DNA from: Sediminicola sp963974715
GTDB taxonomy: Bacteria > Bacteroidota > Bacteroidia > Flavobacteriales > Flavobacteriaceae
DNA: 64,000 nucleotides
Direction of reading: 5' to 3'
Assembly: GCA_963974715.1 (NCBI GenBank)
Contig: CAXBDK010000013.1
Coordinates: 62,001-126,000, forward strand
The translations under genes and the position numbers were made by a program. How positions within the stretch are numbered: the stretch's first letter is position 1; every line of letters begins with the position of its first letter. A model generated the notes under the pieces. It saw only the letters and a program-made list of their open reading frames with translations, did not search any database and was not told the origin of the DNA. Shown piece after piece: positions 43,943-53,326 of the stretch.

Positions 43943-44012
43943 ATACCATTTTACCATTGCGATCGATATTTATTTTCGGGAACTTCCCCAAGTAGTGCCA
44001 CAAATTTATGGA

Positions 44013-45959
44013 TTATTGCGGTATCTCTGATATGCTGCCGTTTTTTAGGTCTACCCGAAAATGATCGGCGGGGGCACCTTCCATAGCTGACAAAAAAGCC
44101 ATTGAGAACAGGTACATTCCCTTTCTCAGGCGATCGGCGGTAATTACCTCCTGCGGCATATCCCTAAAATTTTGACAAAGGGTTTGATAGGCCACGATCC
44201 GCTCCGGTCCAATATCCGATAGGGCCAATAGATCGGCATTGTGCAGTCGATAGTAATCGGTCAAGAGGTCCAAACCGTTCCATTGGTCCATATCCTTCCA
44301 TGCCAATCCATTTGTCCTGAGTTGCGTTTTCACCTTTTTAAGGACTTTTCTCCTACTTTTTCGGACGTTGGAATCCTGTTTTTTGTGATCGGTATCGGGA
44401 ACCATGGGAACGTTTTTTTTGAGCTGTGAAAGGACTAGAAGTTCCTTCCCGGATGTACCCATTAGAAAATCGCCCAATTCCTTGGGCCAATCGTTCGGCA
44501 CAAAGCGTAGCCTTACCAGTTCCTTTAAATGGAAGAAAGTAAATGCACGATAACTCTTTACCTCAAGGATATCCCTGTCCCATATCGGAACCGGGCCGGG
44601 ATGTTTTAACAGAAAGTCGTGTTCCATACGATAGAGGTCGAAAAGCTCCCCCACGTTTGGCACCGAATCGATGCTGACCGTCTCTATTTCCACAAGGTCC
44701 TTTCCGGTAAAGGTCAACAGTTTATAGGCAGGGAGGTATGCCGCAAGGGAAGGGACCTGTATGTTTACCAAGGTATTTCCCTTTGGGGTGGTACGGGTTC
44801 CTGTATCGTTCATATGCATATGGCCCCCAAAATGGATCTTTAACCCAACATCGGCAAAGGTCTGGGCCACTTCTTCCCGAGGTACCCTTTGAAGTTGCAT
44901 TTTACGGCTCCCCACCAGCTCTTTTAAAACTTCGGTGGAACCGTCGTTAAAATCGATCATGGGATAATGGCTAAAGGCGATTACCGTTTTGTTGAGCTTC
45001 CCTGCCCTTTCCATTACACTTTCTACCCATTGGATGAGGTGTTTTTTTTCACCCAGCACATTGTTATATCCTATACTTGCGCCTTGATAGTTTTTGGGGT
45101 TTTTCGGATCTTCCCCAGCGCCTTCCCCAAGTAGGTAGACATTGGCATCCAAAGCCAACAGCCAAAGCCCTTCCACCGGCTCCACCAAATAACTTGCGTC
45201 CGGGATGGGAAGGTTTTCGGGGCCAATGGGATAGACCCTATTCTGTAGGGCACTCTGTTCCTTTGCGATCGTTAAGTTATAATCTTCCACCCGGTAATTG
45301 CTGAAGGGCGTTTCCCAATATAGATTCCCCGCATCGGGGAAAAAGCCGAAATCGGGCAACATATCGATTATGCCCTCATATCCCATATGGGAGATATCCT
45401 TTGAGATTACCACCGTATTTTCACCAGTGGTGTCGGTAGGCGTGTAAAGCCCTTCGCCACTACTTATGGGCTGTCTTTTTCCGCCCTCGCCCAGGAAATC
45501 ATTTTTATAGGCTTCTTGCCTAAACGGTTTCACGGGATCGTGATTGCCGGTAATGAGGAAAAATTGCATGCCGTGCTCTTTTTCGTATCGGGAAAGTACC
45601 TTTTGTAGCCCTCTCACGTGGACGGCCTGACCATCATCGCTAAAATCGCCGGGCATCACCACTATCTTTATGCCTTTGGCCACTAAATCTTCCAAGGCGG
45701 CCAAAAATGCAAAATAGTTTTCGTTAAAGATCCTGGTGGAACGCAGTTGGGATTCCATGGTGCGGATCGTTACGGGACCGCCACCATTGGGATTGGCAAT
45801 CCCTTTAAAGGGGTTGTCGGTAAACGTGGCATGGATGTCCTGAAAATGTACATCCGATAAAAAGGCCAATCGCAGTCCATCCATCGGCGCAGGCGGCCGT
45901 TGCCCTTTCAGTGCCACAAAGTTCCAAAATACGATCAGTGATAAAAGGAGGCGTGTCAT
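44013..45959 (-). CDS. Secreted metallophosphoesterase
   Basis: 648 residues with a signal peptide (MTRLLLSLIVFWNFVALKGQ). Calcineurin-like motifs in order: FLSDVHFQD (DxH), VMPGDFSDDGQ (GDxxD), LITGNHDPV (GNHD), FSHYPMID and HFGGHMHMND (GHxH), spread over residues 30-400. The C-terminal 230 residues are a helical region without recognised homology (e.g. LVRLRFVPNDWPKELGDF). Likely a periplasmic or extracellular phosphatase or phosphodiesterase; substrate unknown. Confidence 0.87.
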   Translation of the reverse strand: MTRLLLSLIVFWNFVALKGQRPPAPMDGLRLAFLSDVHFQDIHATFTDNPFKGIANPNGGGPVTIRTMESQLRSTRIFNENYFAFLAALEDLVAKGIKIVVMPGDFSDDGQAVHVRGLQKVLSRYEKEHGMQFFLITGNHDPVKPFRQEAYKNDFLGEGGKRQPISSGEGLYTPTDTTGENTVVISKDISHMGYEGIIDMLPDFGFFPDAGNLYWETPFSNYRVEDYNLTIAKEQSALQNRVYPIGPENLPIPDASYLVEPVEGLWLLALDANVYLLGEGAGEDPKNPKNYQGASIGYNNVLGEKKHLIQWVESVMERAGKLNKTVIAFSHYPMIDFNDGSTEVLKELVGSRKMQLQRVPREEVAQTFADVGLKIHFGGHMHMNDTGTRTTPKGNTLVNIQVPSLAAYLPAYKLLTFTGKDLVEIETVSIDSVPNVGELFDLYRMEHDFLLKHPGPVPIWDRDILEVKSYRAFTFFHLKELVRLRFVPNDWPKELGDFLMGTSGKELLVLSQLKKNVPMVPDTDHKKQDSNVRKSRRKVLKKVKTQLRTNGLAWKDMDQWNGLDLLTDYYRLHNADLLALSDIGPERIVAYQTLCQNFRDMPQEVITADRLRKGMYLFSMAFLSAMEGAPADHFRVDLKNGSISEIPQ

Positions 45960-46168
45960 CCCATAAATTTAGGCCCAAATTACCAAATCAAAGAAAAATG
46001 GCCTAGGGGATTCCATAAAATTCCGTTTAATAACCCAATGGTAATGTTTTCCAAATACCGCCCATGGTTTGGGTATTGGCCTTCTTATGGCAAATTCCGT
46101 AGTAAGGACCTAAGAGGATATCGATATTGTAAAGATCGGCGGGCCATTTTTGGAGCCCAATAGTCCCG

Positions 46169-47506
46169 CTACAATAGTCCCCTTGCCTTTATTTCCAGAT
46201 ACTTGTTTATGGTGTCCACTGTCAGATTTTCGGGTTTCGTCAGTAAGGTCTGAATACCAAACCGGCGAAGTTCGTTTACGATAAGTTTCTTTTCGTAAAT
46301 AAATTTTTCGGCGATGGTCTGCTCATAAATTTGCTGTACGGTATTGGCCTTACGATCCGCAAATTCCGTTAGTTCGGTGTTCTCGAAGAAAATGACCACC
46401 AATAAGTGGTGTTTGGAAATGGCCTGTAAATAGGGGAGTTGCCTTTTTAGGGCATCCAAGGTCTCAAAATTGGTGTACAGCAGCAACAGTCCCCTTTGGT
46501 GCAACGTTCTTTTTATATCGGTATACAGGCGACCAAAATCGCTTTCGGCAAAATCGGTCTGTAGATTGTACAGATTTTCCATGATGCGGTTCATCTGCGA
46601 GCTCCTCTTCTCGGCCATTACCCGGTTCTCCATTCTCCTGCAGAAGGAGAACATCCCTGCCTTGTCATTTTTTTTAAGGGCGATATTGGAGATCACCAAG
46701 GTGGCATTGATGGCACGATCAAGTAGGCTGAGGCCGTTAAAGGGCATTTTCATGACCCTTCCCTTGTCTATTACCGAATAAATGGGCTGAGCCTTTTCAT
46801 CCTGATACTGGTTTACCATTAAATGGCCCCTTTTGGCGGTGGCCTTCCAGTTGAGGTTTCGGATATTGTCTCCTTGGACATATTCTTTTATCTGCTCAAA
46901 TTCCATGGTCTGCCCAATCTTTCGGATTTTCTTTAGCCCATATTGGGACAATCGGTTGCTAAAGGCCAAAAGATCATATTTCCTCAGTTGTAAAAACGAC
47001 GGGTATACGGCTACTTCCACGGCATTGTCGAAGGTATATTTCTTGGCGATAAACCCAATTGGGGAGGAAACGAAAACGTTCAGGTTTCCGAACGAATGGA
47101 TTCCCCGTTGTGTGGGGCGTAGGGAATACGTGAAATGGGCCGATCGGCCCTTTGCCAATGAACTTCCGATCAAAAAATCCCTCTTTTGGAACTGGAACGG
47201 GATCTCGTCAACAATCTTTATGCCCACTGAAAAGAAATAGCCATTGGATATGTTGATATGAAGTACATTTTCATCACCATTGGATAATTTATTGGGCACC
47301 TCCCTTATGGCCGTAATACCCCCTTTGGAAGCGAACAACAGAGTAAAATCGACCAAAAACACCAATAAAAACAGAAAAAATAGCAGTTTTACGGCCCCAT
47401 ATAGGTCTTCGAAGGTGTAGGCGATCAAAAAGCCGAGTATCAGCAGGGCCAAGACCGTAAAAAATCGTTCCTCCAAATAGATTTTCCTAAAAATTGCTTT
47501 CATCAA
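46169..47506 (-). CDS. DUF58 domain protein of the MoxR cluster
   Basis: 445 residues. Two N-terminal membrane helices (FFTVLALLILGFLIAYTFE, KLLFFLFLLVFLVDFTLLF) precede a beta domain and the DUF58 core YVQGDNIRNLNWKATAKRGH, then a von-Willebrand-A-like fold (PIYSVIDKGRVM ... ATLVISNIAL ... LLLYTNFETLDALK). DUF58 proteins nearly always travel with MoxR ATPases and are thought to be their partners in assembling or inserting cofactors in envelope proteins. It is last in a six-gene series. Confidence 0.9.
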   Translation of the reverse strand: MMKAIFRKIYLEERFFTVLALLILGFLIAYTFEDLYGAVKLLFFLFLLVFLVDFTLLFASKGGITAIREVPNKLSNGDENVLHINISNGYFFSVGIKIVDEIPFQFQKRDFLIGSSLAKGRSAHFTYSLRPTQRGIHSFGNLNVFVSSPIGFIAKKYTFDNAVEVAVYPSFLQLRKYDLLAFSNRLSQYGLKKIRKIGQTMEFEQIKEYVQGDNIRNLNWKATAKRGHLMVNQYQDEKAQPIYSVIDKGRVMKMPFNGLSLLDRAINATLVISNIALKKNDKAGMFSFCRRMENRVMAEKRSSQMNRIMENLYNLQTDFAESDFGRLYTDIKRTLHQRGLLLLYTNFETLDALKRQLPYLQAISKHHLLVVIFFENTELTEFADRKANTVQQIYEQTIAEKFIYEKKLIVNELRRFGIQTLLTKPENLTVDTINKYLEIKARGLL

Positions 47507-47561
47507 TATGCCCGATTAACAGTAATGCCCGGTTGGGACGCTTTGTTCAAGGTATTTTTCC

Positions 47562-48563
47562 CTATCGTGGTATTTCCAGGGTCTCTATGATCTGTTGTAC
47601 CACCTTTTTGGTGGTGAAACCTTCCATTTCCCGTTCCGGGGTGAGGATTACCCTATGACCAATGACGGGGGCCGCCACTTTTTTAATATCGTCCGGGGTT
47701 ACAAAATCCCTTCCGTTGATGGCGGCAAGGGCCTTGGAAGCATCCATGATCGCCAAGGAAGCCCTAGGGGATGCCCCCAAATACAGATTGGCGTTGGAGC
47801 GGGTACTGTTTACAATGGATGCGATGTACATGATAAGATTGTCCTCTATGATGATCTCTTGGACGGTATTTTGATATTCCGCTATCTGTACCGCGTTCAG
47901 GGCAGGGGATACCATGGCCTCCATAGGACGATTTTTTTGTTGGTGCCTTCCCATGAGGATACGGACTTCCTCTTCCAAAGCGGGGTAGGGGACCTCTATC
48001 TTAAAAAGGAAACGGTCCAGTTGGGCCTCCGGTAATCTATAGGTCCCTTCCTGTTCTATCGGATTCTGGGTGGCAAACACCAAAAAGGGAGGTGCCATGG
48101 GATGTTCGGTACCATCTATGGTGATCTGTCGTTCCGCCATGGCCTCGAACAGGGCGGCCTGGGTCTTGGCCGGAGCCCTGTTGATCTCGTCGATCAGGAT
48201 GATATTGGAAAACAACGGCCCCCGCTTAAATTCAAATTCCGAGGTCTTGACGTTAAAGACAGAGGTGCCCAAAATATCGCTGGGCATCAGGTCTGGGGTA
48301 AATTGGATCCTGCTGAAGTCCACGCTCATGGTCTTTGCCAACAATTTGGCGGTGACCGTCTTGGCCACGCCCGGTACGCCTTCTATCAAGGAATGTCCGT
48401 TGGCCAAAATGGAAATGATCAGCAGTTCTATCATTTCCTCCTGTCCTACGATGACCTTTGCCAATTCCGATTTAATATTCTTTACGGCATCCCTTAGGGG
48501 CGCAAGATCGATCCTAGGGGCAAATTCCAACGGATTTTCGGATATTTCTTGTTCTTCTTCCAT
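47562..48563 (-). CDS. MoxR-family AAA+ ATPase
   Basis: 333 residues. AAA+ elements: Walker A GVPGVAKT in SLIEGVPGVAKTVTAKLLAK, Walker B IILIDEINRAPAKTQAALFE, sensor 1 VFATQNPIEQEGTYRLPEAQ and the LDRF arginine region, plus a C-terminal helical lid (YLGASPRASLAIMDASKALA). MoxR ATPases act as chaperones for metal- or cofactor-containing complexes and often control envelope traits. It starts four bases after the DUF4350 gene stop. Confidence 0.95.
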   Translation of the reverse strand: MEEEQEISENPLEFAPRIDLAPLRDAVKNIKSELAKVIVGQEEMIELLIISILANGHSLIEGVPGVAKTVTAKLLAKTMSVDFSRIQFTPDLMPSDILGTSVFNVKTSEFEFKRGPLFSNIILIDEINRAPAKTQAALFEAMAERQITIDGTEHPMAPPFLVFATQNPIEQEGTYRLPEAQLDRFLFKIEVPYPALEEEVRILMGRHQQKNRPMEAMVSPALNAVQIAEYQNTVQEIIIEDNLIMYIASIVNSTRSNANLYLGASPRASLAIMDASKALAAINGRDFVTPDDIKKVAAPVIGHRVILTPEREMEGFTTKKVVQQIIETLEIPR

Positions 48564-48567
48564 TTTT

Positions 48568-49764
48568 TTAATTTTTGAACTCGGTTATATTTTTATGGAG
48601 ACCTACCAGATCTTCCATGGTATGTCCTTTTTTGTTCCTTATGAACACTATGCCCTCCAACAGCTTCTTGGTCTCCGAAACGGAATGGCCCGATCTGGAT
48701 GCAAGATCGGTGGCGGTCTTGGCGGAAATGGTATTTATATCGATCTGATACCTGCTCCTGATATATTCCTGAAAGTAGTTTAATTTTTTTTGGATAAGGT
48801 CGGATGGATTTCTGTGCTGGTAATAAAGGCTGCCCACTGTTTGGGCAAAATTTACCGATGCATTTTCCAAGGGGTGCCATACGGGGATGATGCGCTGCTG
48901 GCGCTTTCCCTTGAAAAGTACGAACAGTAATATTCCCATGAGACAGAGATAATAGGCCCATTTAAGGGCCTTTTTGGTAAGGACGAACCGCAGGGGCGAA
49001 TCTATTACGGCCCGGCCGGATTTCTTGTAATTGTCCCATAGAAGGGGACGGTCCGTTAAATAGGAAAATGTATGGGAAACATATTCGGCGTTTCCATTGA
49101 GAAGATAATAATTGGAGAAGGCCTGCGGGACGGTGCTCAGATAAAACTGGCCCTTACCAAAACTGGTATTGATAAAATTGGGTCGTTTGCCTCCAGTCTC
49201 TTTTCCTTCATCCGTGGGCCGTTCCACATGACCAAGAAGCGTGGTTTTTAAGGTATCCACGCTTATAAAATAGGAAGGGCGGCTCCCCTTGGTATAATGG
49301 TACCGGTTCTTGTTATACTCTTTATGCGTGAGCGAGACGGAAATACTATCATTGTAAAGGCCATATTCGGTATGGACCTCCACGTTGAGGGTGTCGGATA
49401 AATAGGCACCAAAGGAACTGGCGGCGATAAAGACATCGTTGCCCTGTTCCACATACCTTAAAAGTTGTTCCACTTCCTGTCTATCGAAGGAAATACCATC
49501 GTTGATGAATATAAAATTGGAGATTTCCGTAGTGTCCCTACTGGAGAGAAGGTTATAGAAACTTTCATCCACTTTCCCGATTTTTTGGTTGGGAAAAAGG
49601 CTGGCAAGTTCATTGAAGAGTACATAGCAACCAAAGGGGATCTTATCGGTAGCGGTATAGGAGGCACGCCAGTCCAATGGTTTTGGCCGTACAATTTCCG
49701 TGATGACGATTCCCAAGAGTACCGCCACAAAGAGGCCGATAATTATTTTGGCGCGTTTATCCAT
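48568..49764 (-). CDS. DUF4350 membrane-anchored protein
   Basis: 398 residues. The N-terminal helix KIIIGLFVAVLLGIVITEIV anchors a periplasmic DUF4350 domain (KIPFGCYVLFNELASLFPNQ, FIFINDGISFDRQEVEQLLR, GQFYLSTVPQAFSNYYL). A second helix (WAYYLCLMGILLFVLFKG) is followed by a cytoplasmic tail (about 290-398) that may contact the ATPase. The fold resembles a glutamine-amidotransferase-like domain seen in BatA/DUF4350 proteins. It overlaps the DUF4129 gene by one base. Confidence 0.85.
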   Translation of the reverse strand: MDKRAKIIIGLFVAVLLGIVITEIVRPKPLDWRASYTATDKIPFGCYVLFNELASLFPNQKIGKVDESFYNLLSSRDTTEISNFIFINDGISFDRQEVEQLLRYVEQGNDVFIAASSFGAYLSDTLNVEVHTEYGLYNDSISVSLTHKEYNKNRYHYTKGSRPSYFISVDTLKTTLLGHVERPTDEGKETGGKRPNFINTSFGKGQFYLSTVPQAFSNYYLLNGNAEYVSHTFSYLTDRPLLWDNYKKSGRAVIDSPLRFVLTKKALKWAYYLCLMGILLFVLFKGKRQQRIIPVWHPLENASVNFAQTVGSLYYQHRNPSDLIQKKLNYFQEYIRSRYQIDINTISAKTATDLASRSGHSVSETKKLLEGIVFIRNKKGHTMEDLVGLHKNITEFKN

Positions 49765-50492
49765 TAGGAAGTGGGTAAGAGGTTGTTCAACGCCTTAAAG
49801 CGGTTTTCCGCCAACCTATATTTTACGGCATCCACCAACTGTTCGCCGTACCAAACATGGTCATATAGATAGGAAACCTCCTCAAAACGGTCCTTGATTG
49901 TCGGGGATGGAATCTCTTTGATGTAATCGGAATTGGTCTTTTCATAATGCCAGTCTATCAATTGTTTTTGGGAAAGGGCCTTCAGGATTCCCAAGTATTG
50001 GTAACGGATGGCCAATCGGTAGTCTTTATTGTCAAGTGCGTCCTTTAGCAGGGCATTCAGGTCCAGGTCCTCAATATGTTCCGATCCTACGGCAAGATCC
50101 ATCACGGAACGGGCCTTTTTGGAGAACAATTGCGGAAGGTTCTCCCCAACCAGAAAACGCACCAACAGGTAGATGGCCAAGACCGCCATCAGGATATAGA
50201 TAATGTATTCCATCATTTGCAGCAGTCCCGGGGAAATTTCCCAGCCAAAGGTATTGGAGATCCACTTAAAAAAAGTCTCCACAAATCGGGCGATAAAATT
50301 CTGTGCATCGCCGTCCTTAATGTCATAATTAAACTGTTTGCCAGAATAGGTTTCGGACAGGTCCCCGGTAAAGGAACGTGGATGAAGGGAACTGGAAAGG
50401 TCCTCTGGCAGGGCCAAGCTGTCCGTCTGCGCCATTGGGATGGCAAAGGGCATAGCACACATGGGACTAATGACCGGTTTTCTCCACATCAC
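49764..50492 (-). CDS. DUF4129 membrane protein
   Basis: 242 residues. A weak signal-like N-terminus is followed by one membrane helix (EYIIYILMAVLAIYLLVRFL, about 112-131) and a cytoplasmic helical DUF4129 domain (DALDNKDYRLAIRYQYLGIL, KALSQKQLIDWHYEKTNSDY, EEVSYLYDHVWYGEQLVD). DUF4129 also occurs at the C-terminus of transglutaminase-like membrane proteins and next to MoxR/DUF58 genes. Start and stop overlap both neighbours (4 bp upstream, 1 bp downstream), indicating tight translational coupling. Confidence 0.85.
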   Translation of the reverse strand: MMWRKPVISPMCAMPFAIPMAQTDSLALPEDLSSSLHPRSFTGDLSETYSGKQFNYDIKDGDAQNFIARFVETFFKWISNTFGWEISPGLLQMMEYIIYILMAVLAIYLLVRFLVGENLPQLFSKKARSVMDLAVGSEHIEDLDLNALLKDALDNKDYRLAIRYQYLGILKALSQKQLIDWHYEKTNSDYIKEIPSPTIKDRFEEVSYLYDHVWYGEQLVDAVKYRLAENRFKALNNLLPTS

Positions 50493-51439
50493 AGTTCGGT
50501 ATTTCCAATTTCATCGATCTTGCTCCTTGTATTGGTATTGTAGGTTTTTTCGTGAAGGGCGAAATAGAGTATGCCGTTGACGAACTGCGACAGGCTCTGT
50601 GAGTATACCATGATTATCAGGATGGCGCTGGTCCCGATCGTGTAGATGACAGTGGGCAAGAAGGATGTGGCGACATTTACGTCGTTTTCCACCACGTGGT
50701 ACGAATAGATGCCTATGAGGATACCGGGCACCATAAATACCACTAGGAAAAGGATACCGTTGAGCAGTCCCAGGATAAAATTGACGCCAACGGATTTCCA
50801 AAAATTCTGGGAGACCAGTTTCCAGCCTTCCCCAAAGGAATCCACGATGCCTTTGTCTTCTTGCAAGAGGACGAAGAAGGAGACCCCGAACCATGCGATC
50901 ATAAAAAACATAAGGACATAATAGGCGAGGATGCCAAGAATGGGAACGATCGCCAAAATAATTCCCACTATGGATATCCCTATATAGAGTATGATCAAAA
51001 ATAGGATGAACAGAAAGATGCTGCCCAATTTCTGTACAAAAAGTCGCCAAACTTCTTTTTTGTCAAAATCATCGCCCTTGGTGGATTCGTACTTGATCAT
51101 ATAGGAACCTGCCAGACTGTAGTTCATAACCGCCACTGCCAGAAAGATAAGTATAAAAAGCACTCCGCCCACCCCCAGGTATAGCCAATAGTTGGTTTCG
51201 TCCACGGTTCCCTCACCGTTATAACCGTTTTCCCCGATGGTTATAAGACCTATGATCCCCGATACGAAGAGGTAGCTTACTACCAAGAGGCCCACTAAAA
51301 AGATACCGTTGTAACTCAAAAAAACATTGGTGAATTTTTTGAGGTTGTTCCTTAAAAACTCAAAGTAGACGGTAATGATATCGCCAAAATCCCGGTTTAT
51401 CCTTAGTTCAATATAGGGTGTTCTCAATTTTTCCTGCAT
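50489..51439 (-). CDS. Multi-pass membrane protein of the MoxR/SpoIIM cluster
   Basis: 316 residues with about six membrane helices (e.g. YNGIFLVGLLVVSYLFVSGI, YLGVGGVLFILIFLAVAVMN, SIFLFILFLIILYIGISIVG, SVGVNFILGLLNGILFLVVF). The layout resembles DUF4013 or the membrane domain of glycerophosphodiester phosphodiesterases, but I cannot name the family with certainty. The start lies inside the SpoIIM gene (32-bp overlap), so the two are translationally coupled. It should be an inner-membrane component that works with SpoIIM and the ATPase; this is inferred from position. Confidence 0.75.
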   Translation of the reverse strand: MQEKLRTPYIELRINRDFGDIITVYFEFLRNNLKKFTNVFLSYNGIFLVGLLVVSYLFVSGIIGLITIGENGYNGEGTVDETNYWLYLGVGGVLFILIFLAVAVMNYSLAGSYMIKYESTKGDDFDKKEVWRLFVQKLGSIFLFILFLIILYIGISIVGIILAIVPILGILAYYVLMFFMIAWFGVSFFVLLQEDKGIVDSFGEGWKLVSQNFWKSVGVNFILGLLNGILFLVVFMVPGILIGIYSYHVVENDVNVATSFLPTVIYTIGTSAILIIMVYSQSLSQFVNGILYFALHEKTYNTNTRSKIDEIGNTEL

Positions 51440-52388
51440 GTATACTGTTTAAAATAATGGGATAACATATATAATAAAAGACCACCAACAATAATGAGGC
51501 GCCTATAATGGTGATGGCCAGCCATACGGGCATGTCGGAGTACCGGGTGATGAACCCTTCCAAAAACCCTGCCACCACAAAGAAGGGCAGGGTGCTTACC
51601 ACTACCTTTAGTCCGTCCTTGGCCCCTTTCATAAAGGAGACCCTGCGGGAATAGGTCTTGGGGAATAAAATGGAATTGCCCATGATGAGTCCCGCACAGC
51701 CCGCAATGATGATGACCGAAATTTCTATGGTCCCGTGAAGCCAAATTTGTTTGTTGGCTTCCAGAAATACCCCTTTGGTATAGAAAAAGGTGACAAAGGC
51801 GCCCAACATGACGCCATTGCTAAAAAGGATATAGACGGTGCCGATACTCCCGATTGCCCCAAAGGCAAATGCCAGAAAAGCTACCCTGATATTGTTGATG
51901 GTAATCCCCAAAAAGGTCCCTATTTCACTACCACCCTTATAGATTGCGGTGGGGTCTCCATTGGCTATGTTGTTCAGGGTTTCGTTAACATAGGCGTCCC
52001 CAAGGATGAGCCGCACAAAGGACGCATCGTTCAGGGCGGATATACTTCCAATGGCGGCCGCGGCCATAAAGATTAGAAAGGCCGTTGCCAAACTGCGATG
52101 GTACTGTCTAAAAAAGATGGGAAATTCATGGCCCCAGAACTCCAAGATACGGTTCCCGCTCTCTTTCTTGTTGCTGTAGATCTTCTGGTGGGCCTGGGAA
52201 GCAAGGGCATTTAGGTAGAGCAAGGTCTTGCTGTCTGCATAATAGGTCTGTGCAAAAGCAAGGTCATTGGTGAGCTGTATATAGCCATCGGCAAGCACAT
52301 CTGGGTCCCGGTTGGAATTAATTTGGAGCGCCTTTTCAAAAGCTACCCATTTTTCTTTATTTTGCTTCACAAAAGCGGCTTCGCGCAT
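51408..52388 (-). CDS. Stage II sporulation protein M-like membrane protein (SpoIIM, DUF95)
   Basis: 326 residues. A cytoplasmic N-terminal helical part (about 1-100) is followed by about five helices with the SpoIIM signatures SIGTVYILFSNGVMLGAFVT, HGTIEISVIIIAGCAGLIMG and GFLEGFITRY. In Bacillus SpoIIM helps degrade septal murein during engulfment. In non-sporulating bacteria the relatives are uncharacterised membrane proteins, commonly beside RDD and MoxR genes, as here. It is the first gene of the six-gene series, divergent from the RDD gene. Confidence 0.9.
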   Translation of the reverse strand: MREAAFVKQNKEKWVAFEKALQINSNRDPDVLADGYIQLTNDLAFAQTYYADSKTLLYLNALASQAHQKIYSNKKESGNRILEFWGHEFPIFFRQYHRSLATAFLIFMAAAAIGSISALNDASFVRLILGDAYVNETLNNIANGDPTAIYKGGSEIGTFLGITINNIRVAFLAFAFGAIGSIGTVYILFSNGVMLGAFVTFFYTKGVFLEANKQIWLHGTIEISVIIIAGCAGLIMGNSILFPKTYSRRVSFMKGAKDGLKVVVSTLPFFVVAGFLEGFITRYSDMPVWLAITIIGASLLLVVFYYICYPIILNSIHAGKIENTLY

Positions 52389-52393
52389 AGCTT

Positions 52394-52560
52394 GGATTTA
52401 CTCGATAATCGAGATTTAAATGCTTCGAGGCTTGCCTCGGATCAAAATGTTTTTCCAATAAAATACCTCGTGGATTTGCCCCGAGGTGGTTTTACTAAGT
52501 GGGTTTTAATGCTCCGACGCTTTTCGTCGGATTGCTTTTATCCAATGCCCTTGGACCTGC
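52394..52560. repeat. Degenerate tandem array of hairpin units
   Basis: Five inverted repeats occur in about 155 bp: CTCGA/TCGAG (52401-52413), CGAGGC/GCCTCG (52426-52439), ACCTCG/CGAGGT (52465-52487), TCCGACG/CGTCGGA (52513-52531) and TCCAA/TTGGA (52541-52555). The units beginning TTTAAATGCTTCGAGGCTT (52415) and TTTTAATGCTCCGACGCTT (52504) align along about 40 bp, so the region is a diverged duplication with a period of about 88 bp. It separates the divergent SpoIIM-like and RDD genes. Confidence 0.65.
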
Positions 52561-52597
52561 CACGGGTAATGGACCAGTTGCTAAAAATAATATTAAT

Positions 52598-53323
52598 ATG
52601 TCCAACCTTCAAATCAATACAACGCAAAATGTAAATTTAGCGTATAAAATTGCGAGCATTGGCGAGCGTATTATCGCATTTCTTTTGGATGCCTTTATTC
52701 TGTACCTGTATTCCATATTGGTAAACCTCATAGGGGATGCCATTGGATATGTCTATAAAGATGGATGGACGCAGCGGGGCCTGGTGGCACTGATATTTCT
52801 TCCGGCAATGTGTTACAGTCTTTTTATGCACATTGCCTTTAATGGGCGCACCGTGGGCAAAATGCTGATGAAGATCAGGGTGGTCCGTTTGGATGGGGCG
52901 CCTGTACACTGGTCCAATTATTTGGTACGGTGGATGCTTAGATTGGTGGATATATGGTTATTTTTGGGCTCCGTGGGACTACTGTCGATCATTTTTTCCG
53001 GCAGGGCCCAGCGCGTGGGGGATGCGGCGGCGGGAACGGTGGTGATCGATACCAAAAATAAGGTGGCCATATCCCACACCATATTGGAGGAGCTGGAAGA
53101 AAATTACACGCCCACTTTTACCAATGTTGCCATCCTGTCCGACAAGGATGTGAGGCTTATCAAGGACACCTATCATATTGCCAAGATAAGCCATGATCAC
53201 AAGACCCTTAAACTGCTGAGGAACAAGGTGGAGAACGTACTCAATATCAGGTCAGAGCTGTACGATCGGCAATTTCTCGATACCGTTTTAAAGGATTATA
53301 ACCACTATACCCAAAATACATAA
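52598..53323 (+). CDS. RDD-family membrane protein
   Basis: 241 residues from the ATG at 52598 (MSNLQINTTQNVNLAYKIAS); the open frame to 52499 runs through the hairpin array. The RDD domain starts with ASIGERIIAFLLDAFILYLY (the R and D), has FNGRTVGKMLMKIRVV and three helices, and a cytoplasmic tail of about 95 residues. The RDD family has been connected with ion exchange in some bacteria, but its role with SpoIIM and MoxR genes is not known. The TRIC gene begins three bases after its stop. Confidence 0.9.
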   Translation: MSNLQINTTQNVNLAYKIASIGERIIAFLLDAFILYLYSILVNLIGDAIGYVYKDGWTQRGLVALIFLPAMCYSLFMHIAFNGRTVGKMLMKIRVVRLDGAPVHWSNYLVRWMLRLVDIWLFLGSVGLLSIIFSGRAQRVGDAAAGTVVIDTKNKVAISHTILEELEENYTPTFTNVAILSDKDVRLIKDTYHIAKISHDHKTLKLLRNKVENVLNIRSELYDRQFLDTVLKDYNHYTQNT

Positions 53324-53326
53324 GGG

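Noticed and set aside
43205..43957. Recently acquired resistance gene
   Set aside because: No transposase, integron or repeats; codon use and neighbours look resident.
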